From the NCBI GenBank assembly GCA_014379045.1, contig JACMMK010000493.1, forward strand, positions 1 to 8,062: a stretch of DNA of 8,062 nt, given 5' to 3'. This DNA comes from Burkholderiales bacterium (lineage in GTDB: Bacteria > Pseudomonadota > Gammaproteobacteria > Burkholderiales > CAIKXV01). Every line of letters begins with the position of its first letter. Position 1 is the first letter of the stretch. The position numbers and the translations under genes are program-made. Below the pieces are notes generated by a model that was not told the origin of the DNA, did no database searches, and worked only from the letters and a program-made list of their open reading frames with translations. This document shows positions 1 to 5,002 of this stretch, piece by piece.

Positions 1-169
1 CCCGCGCGGCCGCCGCCTGGCGGGCGGCGCTGCGGTCCTCGGCGAAGCGTGCCTGGTTCTGCATGTGCGCGATGCTCGCCCCGGTCGCGAGCAACAGCAC
101 GACCAGCACCGCGCAGAAGGTTGCCGCAAGCGCGCTCGTGGACAGCCGGTTGAACCATCCGTCGATCAT
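1..169 (-). CDS. N-terminus of an inner-membrane protein, possibly a chemoreceptor (cut by window edge)
   Basis: Only the first 56 codons are in the window. The product begins MIDGWFNRLS, then has a hydrophobic segment at about residues 13-33 (AALAATF to LLLATGAS, rich in L, V and A), followed by a polar, Gln/Ala/Arg-rich stretch (HMQNQARFAEDRS). This is the usual start of a signal-anchored sensor: a short cytoplasmic tail, TM1, then a helical periplasmic region. ATG 169 is the first possible start, because an in-frame TGA lies 23 codons upstream with no ATG, GTG or TTG between. No clear Shine-Dalgarno precedes it. The sigma-28 promoter at 332-358 points at this gene, which favours a methyl-accepting chemotaxis protein or other motility-regulon member. 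The C-terminal domains that would settle it (HAMP, MCP signal, GGDEF or kinase) are outside the window. A histidine kinase or diguanylate cyclase remains possible. Confidence 0.6.
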   Translation of the reverse strand, partial: MIDGWFNRLSTSALAATFCAVLVVLLLATGASIAHMQNQARFAEDRSAARQAAAAR

Positions 170-331
170 CGGGCGGGTGTCATTCGGGACGGGGCTGCGC
201 GTGCATGCATGTGGGCGGTGGGACTGCCTCGGGACACGTCAGCAAGGAGAAACGAAGAGGAAGCACAGGAACACGCTGAGGGGCGGGACGCGCGCAGGCG
301 GCTGCACCGCGCCCTTGCGCGCTTATCGTCT

Positions 332-358
332 TTAACGTCGCCAAACCCGGAAAATTTA
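332..358 (-). promoter_or_regulatory. Candidate sigma-28 (FliA) promoter
   Basis: On the minus strand the sequence reads TAAATTTT, 11 bases, then GACGTTAA. The enterobacterial sigma-28 consensus is TAAAGTTT-N11-GCCGATAA, so the match is 7 of 8 and 6 of 8 with exact spacing, in an AT-rich island within GC-rich DNA. It would start transcription near 325 and give a leader of roughly 155 nt before the ATG at 169. In the rest of the 170-469 spacer I see only the hairpin element at 392-413 and a 10-bp palindrome at 378-387. A second GATAA-like string lies just downstream on the same strand (323-328) but has no correctly spaced partner. Confidence 0.55.
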
Positions 359-391
359 GCGGTGCGGACGAACGGCGCGGCGCGCCGGACA

Positions 392-416
392 GGAGGCGAC
401 GCTGCGTCGAGCCCAC
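392..416. repeat. Degenerate copy of the repeat-junction hairpin
   Basis: This stretch starts GGAGGCGAC, then GCT, GT, GAGCC and AC. That is the same order of blocks as the junction between units of the tandem array at 4690-5013 (GGAGGCGACCGCT, GT, GAGCCTACC). By eye about 21 of 25 aligned positions agree if two single-base gaps are allowed. It can fold: GGC 395-397 with GCC 411-413 outside, and GACGC 398-402 with GCGTC 404-408 inside. It lies about 55 bases beyond the 3' end of mtfA, so like the array it sits downstream of genes. The similarity is short and could be chance. Confidence 0.35.
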
Positions 417-469
417 AGCGATGTGCCGGCGCTCAAACCTGACCGCGGCTTCGCCGACGCGCGCGAGCC

Positions 470-1345
470 TTACACCGCGTCGTCGCGCGACGCGTCTGAC
501 CGACGAGTGGCAGGACCGTGACCGGCGAGCGGATCCTGACGATAGAACAGCACCAGCTGGCGGTAGACCTCAGGATAGGCATCGGCAAGACGCGAAGGCG
601 TTTCGAAGAACGACTCGCTCGCGCACGCAAAAAACTCGCCGGCGTCCTTGCAGGCATAAGGATCGAGCGGCAGCGCTGCAAACGCCTCGTCTGCGATACG
701 ACCGTCGAAGTCCCGGGCATCCCCGCGCAGCGTGCCGACGCGCCGTTCGACACGCTCGATGCGCATCTCGAGATCGTCGAAGGCCGCAGTGAAGGCCGCG
801 TGCCAGTCTTCGCGGCGCATTCCGGCATGCAGCGGCGGCACGCCATCGGCGTCGCCGTCGAGCATATCGAGCTTGTGCGCGAACTCGTGCAGTACAACGT
901 TATAGCCATCCTGCGGGTCACCGGCTTCGATGTCCGCCCACGACAGGATCACCGGCCCGTTCGCCCATGATTCCCCCGACAGCGGCTCGCGCACTGCGTG
1001 CACCACACCGTCGTCGTCGGTGAACTCGCGCTCGACGACGAACTCGTCCGGATACACGATCACCTCGACCCAGGGGGCGTAACTGTCCAGCCCGAGCTCC
1101 AGAACAGGCACGCACGCCTGGATCGCGATCGCCACGCGCATTGCGTCGGTCAGTTCGAACCCGTCAACCGCGGTGAGCGTCTTCTCGGCGAGAAACAGCG
1201 TCGTCAGTTCGCGCAACCGGTGTCGTGCCGCCGCATCGAGATGCGCGATCACCCGGCACCGCGCTAGCGCCTGCTGCCACAACGCATCGTCGAGCGCCGC
1301 GCGCGCGAGCGTGCGCCGCCGCTGCCATCCCCGCAGACCGAACAT
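470..1345 (-). CDS. mtfA: MtfA-type zinc metallopeptidase (peptidase family M90)
   Basis: The 291-residue product (E. coli MtfA is about 265) has the M90 signature. The zinc-binding helix HEFAHKLDMLDG has ligands H153 and H157 and catalytic E154. Downstream are Y230 and E237 of DPYACKDAGEFFA, which match the catalytic Tyr and third zinc ligand Glu spaced seven residues apart in MtfA. E244 follows in the conserved SESFF. In enterobacteria MtfA is a cytosolic aminopeptidase that binds and inactivates the glucose repressor Mlc. Mlc is not generally found in Betaproteobacteria, so the partner here is unknown. No signal peptide is seen. The start is ATG 1345, three bases after the lipoprotein stop, and no good Shine-Dalgarno precedes it, so translation is probably coupled to the upstream genes. 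It is the last gene of the rmuC operon. The final 20 residues (GPATRRSDASRDD) are polar and probably disordered. Confidence 0.9.
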   Translation of the reverse strand: MFGLRGWQRRRTLARAALDDALWQQALARCRVIAHLDAAARHRLRELTTLFLAEKTLTAVDGFELTDAMRVAIAIQACVPVLELGLDSYAPWVEVIVYPDEFVVEREFTDDDGVVHAVREPLSGESWANGPVILSWADIEAGDPQDGYNVVLHEFAHKLDMLDGDADGVPPLHAGMRREDWHAAFTAAFDDLEMRIERVERRVGTLRGDARDFDGRIADEAFAALPLDPYACKDAGEFFACASESFFETPSRLADAYPEVYRQLVLFYRQDPLAGHGPATRRSDASRDDAV

Positions 1346-1348
1346 CGC

Positions 1349-1786
1349 TCAGGGATCGCGGCGCGGCGCGACCTTCTGTTCGAGGTCGCCGAACAGCAGG
1401 CGCTGCCAGTCGGGTGGGCTCGACAGCGACAGCAGCGGCCGCGATCGGATTTCGACGCGCACGGCGGCGTCGACGGTGCGACTCACGCGGATGTCGATGC
1501 GCTCGCCGACGCTGGTCGCCGACACCCCGTGGCGCAGCTCGAGCACTCCGGTCTTCGCGTCGGCTTCCACCACGTTCAGCTTGCGCTCGGCCGCCGAGGC
1601 CAGCAGTGCCGTCCAGATCGTCTCGTAAGGCCGCTTGTACAAGCGCGCGGCAGCACGTTCGGTACGCTGCACATTCTCTTTCTCACGGGCCGCACGCTCC
1701 GGATCGGGCGTGCCGCAACCGACCATGACGACGCTCAGCAATGCGACGGCGGTCGCGCGCGGCAACGCGTTGCGGCGTCGGCTCAC
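1349..1786 (-). CDS. Small putative lipoprotein of unknown function
   Basis: The product is 145 residues. The start is GTG 1786, whose last two bases fall in the TGA stop of rmuC (GTGA, 4-bp overlap), so the two genes are translationally coupled. The open frame runs much further upstream, but that part lies inside rmuC. Residues 1-10 are basic (VSRRRNALPR), then comes a hydrophobic segment ATAVALLSVVMVGCG. C24 would be the lipidated cysteine. Met at -3 is an atypical lipobox residue, but the overall shape is convincing. The mature part begins with a charged helix (ERAAREKENVQRTE), then YKRPYETIWTALLASAAERK, then alternating beta-like segments (VLELRHG, RIDIRVSRT, RVEIRSRP). This helix-then-sheet pattern recalls small envelope lipoprotein domains of the BamC kind, but I do not recognise the family. 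It is probably anchored in the periplasm, between a DNA-maintenance gene and a cytosolic peptidase gene. Confidence 0.75.
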   Translation of the reverse strand: MSRRRNALPRATAVALLSVVMVGCGTPDPERAAREKENVQRTERAAARLYKRPYETIWTALLASAAERKLNVVEADAKTGVLELRHGVSATSVGERIDIRVSRTVDAAVRVEIRSRPLLSLSSPPDWQRLLFGDLEQKVAPRRDP

Positions 1787-3249
1787 CCGCTCGCCTCGAC
1801 CACCGTGAGCGGCACGACGAGCGCTGCAGGCGGCGCTTCTTCGGTGAGGCCCGGCTCCCCGACCAGCGCGCGGTCGATCTCGACCTGCTCGATATGGCGG
1901 AAACGGTGCGTGATCTTCTGACTGCTCACATGCACCTGCTGCACGTCGTCGTTCGCCTGCCGGATGTGGTTGGCGAGCTGCTGCATGCGGTGATCGAAAC
2001 GCTCGAAGTCGCGCGCGAGCTTGGACAGCGCGTCCTTGATCACGTGCACCTGGCGCCGGGTTTCGAAATCCTTGATCACCGCGCGCGCGGTATTGAGGAT
2101 TGCCATCAGCGTCGTCGGCGAGGTCACCCACACGCGCCGCTTCTGCGCGTAGTCGACGAGATCGGGATGGTGCGCATGGATCTCGGCGAATACCGCCTCG
2201 GCGGGAATGAACATCACCGCGCCGTCGCTGGTCTCGTTGGCGATGATGTATTTGTCGGCGATCGCATCGACATGCTTCTTCATGTCCGTCTTGAACCGTC
2301 GCAGCGCGGCCTGGCGTTCGGACTCCGGCTGATCCAGCGCGAAGCTCGCGCGATAATTCTCCAGCGGAAACTTCGAATCGACCGCTACCGCACCGGTCGG
2401 CTCGGGCAAGCGCAGCAGACAGTCGACGCGGCACTGGTTGGACAGCGTCGCCTGCATCTCGTAGGCGCCCGGCGGCAGGCTGTTGCGCACGATGGCTTCG
2501 AGCTGTACTTCGCCGAACGCACCGCGCGAGCGTTTGTCGCCGAGGAGCTCCTGCAGGCTCACCACATTCATCGTGAGTCCGTCGATCTTCTTCTGCGCCT
2601 CGTCGATGGTCGCGAGCCGCGCCATCACGCTGGCGAAGGTGTCGTTGGTGCGCTTGAACCCCTCGTCGAGCCGCTCGCTCACCTTGCCGCTGATCTCGCC
2701 CAGGCGGGTTTCCACGCCCTTCGCGAGCGCGTCTACCTGCGTGACAAGCTGCTCGGTGAGGCTGCGGATCATCGACTGCGCCGACTCGTTCTGCGCCCGC
2801 CCCTGCGCAGCCAGCGTCTCGTGCAACTGGGTCAGCGTCTCGGTGCGCATCGCATCCTGGCGCGTCTGCATCGCGCCTGCCACTTCGGCCAGACGCTGGG
2901 TCATCGCTTCGCGGTTCGCCGCCAGGTCGCGACTCTGGGCGAGCTGCAGGATCTGGATCGACTCACGCGTCTGCTGAAGTTCCTGCGACACCCCCGCGCG
3001 CACCGAATCGGCGTGCTGCGCCTGCGTCGCCCCGACGCGCTCGGCCGAGGTCGCGAGCGCCTGGTTGAAATCGACCAGCAATGCGCGATGCTTGTGTTCG
3101 AGCGAGGCAGCGAGCTCGTCCGGGGCACGGGCGAGCGTCCGCTGCAACTGGCCCAGCTTCAGCGCAAGCCAGACGAAGGCTGCGAGCGCGAACAAGGCAA
3201 GCAGCGCCAGCAGCACTTCAATCATCATCGAGGGCATTGCGGAAGACAT
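1783..3249 (-). CDS. rmuC: RmuC family DNA recombination protein
   Basis: The product is 488 residues; E. coli RmuC is 475. RmuC limits recombination and inversion at short inverted repeats and is a predicted PD-(D/E)xK-type nuclease held at the membrane. Order of parts: an N-terminal transmembrane helix at about residues 9-31 (MIEVLLALLALFALAAFVWL); a long Gln/Glu/Ala-rich coiled coil at about 35-235; then the conserved core at about 238-430. Core motifs are KRSRGAFGEVQLE (239-251), D276 with D291-S-K293 in VAVDSKFPLENY (the likely nuclease DxK), MFIPAEAVFAEI (346-357) and VWVTSPTTLMAIL (373-385). The tail after 455 is variable. ATG 3249 is taken as start; ATGs at 3237, 3228 and 3225 are in frame and also plausible, because no Shine-Dalgarno is seen and a candidate -10 lies only 8 bases upstream of 3249. 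It is the first gene of the rmuC-lipoprotein-mtfA operon. Confidence 0.93.
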   Translation of the reverse strand: MSSAMPSMMIEVLLALLALFALAAFVWLALKLGQLQRTLARAPDELAASLEHKHRALLVDFNQALATSAERVGATQAQHADSVRAGVSQELQQTRESIQILQLAQSRDLAANREAMTQRLAEVAGAMQTRQDAMRTETLTQLHETLAAQGRAQNESAQSMIRSLTEQLVTQVDALAKGVETRLGEISGKVSERLDEGFKRTNDTFASVMARLATIDEAQKKIDGLTMNVVSLQELLGDKRSRGAFGEVQLEAIVRNSLPPGAYEMQATLSNQCRVDCLLRLPEPTGAVAVDSKFPLENYRASFALDQPESERQAALRRFKTDMKKHVDAIADKYIIANETSDGAVMFIPAEAVFAEIHAHHPDLVDYAQKRRVWVTSPTTLMAILNTARAVIKDFETRRQVHVIKDALSKLARDFERFDHRMQQLANHIRQANDDVQQVHVSSQKITHRFRHIEQVEIDRALVGEPGLTEEAPPAALVVPLTVVEASG

Positions 3250-3265
3250 CGCGGGGCAGTATAGC
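3237..3265 (+). promoter_or_regulatory. Weak sigma-70-like promoter candidate for the EAL gene
   Basis: TTGCGG (3237-3242), 17 bases, then TATAGC (3260-3265) reads rightward. The -35 matches 3 of 6 and the -10 matches 4 of 6, with ideal spacing. Its -10 overlaps the leftward TATACT of rmuC, so the two promoters could not be occupied together. The transcript would carry a leader of about 75 nt containing a short stem, GAGG 3317-3320 with CCTC 3334-3337 and TGC/GCA inside, that hides the only GGAGG in the leader. Confidence 0.3.
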
Positions 3266-3266
3266 A
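3258..3266 (-). promoter_or_regulatory. Extended -10 promoter candidate for the rmuC operon
   Basis: On the minus strand this reads TGCTATACT, an extended -10 (TGn plus TATACT, 5 of 6 to consensus). The best upstream -35 (TTGATA, 3285-3290) is 21 bases away, too far, which is tolerable for an extended -10. Transcription would begin at about 3251, two bases before ATG 3249. The mRNA would then be practically leaderless, or translation starts at one of the internal ATGs (3237, 3228 or 3225). Confidence 0.45.
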
Positions 3267-3345
3267 AACCGCTTTCGCGAGCTTTATCAAAGAGTTCGGG
3301 TCCGGGTCGACTGACGGAGGTGCGTCGGCACGGCCTCAAGAACGC

Positions 3346-4701
3346 ATGGGGCGGGCCGTAAACAGACCTGCTCAAGAGAAAAGGCCTGCGCTGCCCATGG
3401 GCGCGATCGTCCCCCGCATGACTCCACCCGACCAGAACACGATGCCGCGAGACGACCAGTCTTCGTTCCTGCAACTCGTGCGCGGCCAGGCGCGCGAGGA
3501 GGATCGGGAGATCAACGGCGAGTTCTCGGGTCTGACGCTGCAATCGGTGTTCCAGCCGATCTTCAGCCCGGCGCATTGCCGGGCGGTCGGGTATGAAGCG
3601 CTGGTACGTGCGAAGGGACTCGGCAGCCAGCCGGTCTCGCCGATCGAACTGTTCAAGCTGCCGCGAAACGAGAACGAAGACTTCCTGCTCGACTGTGTCT
3701 GCCGCAGCATCCACCTGTCGAACTTCATCGCGCAGACGCACCATCAGGGATGGTTGTTCCTCAACGTGAATCCGATGGCGGTGCTCGAGGGCAATCGCTA
3801 CACCGCGTTCTTCCGCGACCTGTTGGCGAAGCACCAGTTCCCGGCGAACCGGGTCGTGATCGAAATTCTCGAAGGCAATGCGCGCAACGAAGAGGTGCTT
3901 CAGCGCAGCATCGACTACTACCGCAATCTCGGTTGCCTGATCGCGATCGACGACTTCGGCGCGGGCCAGTCGAACTTCGAACGCATCTGGAAGTTCAAGC
4001 CGGAGATCGTCAAGCTCGACCGTTCGATCATCGTCCAGGCGGCAACAAATCCGACGGTACGGCGCACGCTCCCGAGCATGGTGTCGCTGCTGCACCAGTC
4101 GGGTTGCCTGGTGCTTGCAGAAGGCGTGCAGACCGAGCGCGAAGCGGTGATAGCGATGGAGTCCGATGTCGACATGGTGCAAGGCTTCTACTTCGCCCGG
4201 CCGGACAAGACCATTCTTCAGGCCGGCGAATATGCCGCGCACTTCAACAGTCTGTGGACCTACTTCAAGGCAGCCTGGGCGGGCGAGCGTGAACAGCAAC
4301 AGATCGCGCTCGCCGACTATGTGCATGCGATGGACCACGCCGCCTCGGGCCTCGAGCGCGGCAAGCCGCTGCGCGAAGCGGCCTGGCAGTTTCTCGAGCT
4401 GCCGCGGTGCGAACGCGTGTACATGCTCGATTGGCAGGGCATCCAGAGCAGCGAAACGATCAAGGCACTGCGCCTCGGCCCGTACGATCCGCGCTTCGAA
4501 CCCATGTGCGACGGCATCGGCGCCGACTGGTCACGCCGCAACTATTTCCAGACCGCCATCGCCCAACCGCGCAAGGTGCACGCCAGCGCCCCGTACCTGT
4601 CCGCGTCGAGCCCGATCCAGTGCATCACACTGTCGATCGCGCTGCTCGTGAACGGGGAAACCCGGGTGTTGTGCGGGGATATACACTGGGGCGAACGCTG
4701 A
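3346..4701 (+). CDS. Soluble EAL-domain c-di-GMP phosphodiesterase with C-terminal Cache/PAS-like domain
   Basis: The product is 451 residues. Residues about 62-300 are a complete EAL domain that hydrolyses c-di-GMP to pGpG. E84 lies in the signature YEALVR. N142 is in NVNPMA, E173 in VIEIL, D202-D203 in AIDDFGAGQSNF, K223 in VKLDRS, E259 in LAEGVQTE and Q279 in VQGFYFARP. All metal and general-base positions are present, so it should be active. Residues about 305-451 look like a Cache/PAS-type sensor: a long helix, RVYMLDWQGIQ, the block DWSRRNYFQTA, APYLSASS, then RVLCGDI. The EAL-then-sensor order resembles YkuI of Bacillus. No transmembrane helix is seen, so both domains should be cytoplasmic. 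The start is uncertain: ATG 3346 is the first, but 3397, 3418 and 3442 are in frame and none has a good Shine-Dalgarno. Conserved-looking sequence begins near residue 40. It is divergent from rmuC and convergent with tctC, and its last codons already resemble the repeat that follows. Confidence 0.9.
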   Translation: MGRAVNRPAQEKRPALPMGAIVPRMTPPDQNTMPRDDQSSFLQLVRGQAREEDREINGEFSGLTLQSVFQPIFSPAHCRAVGYEALVRAKGLGSQPVSPIELFKLPRNENEDFLLDCVCRSIHLSNFIAQTHHQGWLFLNVNPMAVLEGNRYTAFFRDLLAKHQFPANRVVIEILEGNARNEEVLQRSIDYYRNLGCLIAIDDFGAGQSNFERIWKFKPEIVKLDRSIIVQAATNPTVRRTLPSMVSLLHQSGCLVLAEGVQTEREAVIAMESDVDMVQGFYFARPDKTILQAGEYAAHFNSLWTYFKAAWAGEREQQQIALADYVHAMDHAASGLERGKPLREAAWQFLELPRCERVYMLDWQGIQSSETIKALRLGPYDPRFEPMCDGIGADWSRRNYFQTAIAQPRKVHASAPYLSASSPIQCITLSIALLVNGETRVLCGDIHWGER

Positions 4702-4717
4702 GCCTACCGGCGAGGGG

Positions 4718-4732
4718 CCCCACGATGTGGGG
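4718..4732. terminator. Hairpin of repeat unit 1, possible bidirectional terminator
   Basis: CCCCAC 4718-4723 pairs perfectly with GTGGGG 4727-4732 around the loop GAT. It starts 17 bases after the EAL stop codon. No T-run follows on either strand, so intrinsic termination is not assured; it may act as a 3'-end stabiliser instead. It overlaps the palindrome GGGGCCCC at 4714-4721. Confidence 0.4.
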
Positions 4733-4832
4733 ATCGACGGCAGGGCGAAGCGTTCGGGGCGCCGACGGCGACAACCGTTGATCTCGCCCGATCCTGCGGA
4801 GGCGACCGCTAAGTGAGCCTACCGGCGAGAGG

Positions 4833-4847
4833 CCCCACGAAGTGGGG
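4833..4847. terminator. Hairpin of repeat unit 2, same stem with a changed loop
   Basis: CCCCAC 4833-4838 pairs with GTGGGG 4842-4847 around GAA. It lies exactly 115 bases after the unit 1 hairpin. Both six-base arms are identical to unit 1, and the only difference within the 15 bases is in the loop, which suggests the stem matters. No T-run follows. Confidence 0.4.
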
Positions 4848-4911
4848 ATCGACGTAGGGCGAGGCTTTCGGGGCGCCGACCGTGGCTAATGTTGAAACCG
4901 CCGACTCTTAC

Positions 4912-4937
4912 GGAGGCGACCGCTCGGTGAGCCTACC
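4912..4937. other. Hairpin across the junction of repeat units 2 and 3
   Basis: GGAGGC 4912-4917 pairs with GCCTACC 4931-4937, leaving one bulged A. Inside it ACC 4919-4921 pairs with GGT 4926-4928 around GCTC. The junction of units 1 and 2 (4798-4823) has the same outer stem but a poorer inner one. The tail of one unit therefore folds with the head of the next, and the functional unit may be centred on the junction rather than starting at TGAGCC. Confidence 0.45.
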
Positions 4938-5002
4938 GGCGAGGGTCCCCTCACCCACCGGTGTCGGGATCGAAGTCGGACAAGACGTTCGCGTTCGACC
5001 CC

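Noticed and set aside
318..330. A second sigma-28 -10-like string (GACGATAA) on the minus strand
   Set aside because: It has no TAAA element at the right distance; the correctly spaced pair is TAAATTTT with GACGTTAA.
421..970. Plus- and minus-strand open frames over mtfA (421-792, 433-921, 518-970)
   Set aside because: They are shadows of mtfA. Only the mtfA frame shows a conserved catalytic motif.
1787..2434. Long N-terminal extension of the lipoprotein frame
   Set aside because: It overlaps rmuC on the same strand in another frame, is low-complexity (Arg/Ala/Gly), and would remove the signal peptide. GTG 1786 with the GTGA overlap explains the gene.
1741..3264. 507-codon open frame on the plus strand, antisense to rmuC
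   Set aside because: The translation is rich in Arg, His and Leu with no family motif and lies exactly over rmuC and part of the lipoprotein gene. Long antisense frames are expected in GC-rich coding DNA.
3250..4338. In-frame extension of rmuC upstream by about 360 codons
   Set aside because: It runs antisense through the EAL gene. The normal RmuC start, membrane anchor and family length are met at 3249.
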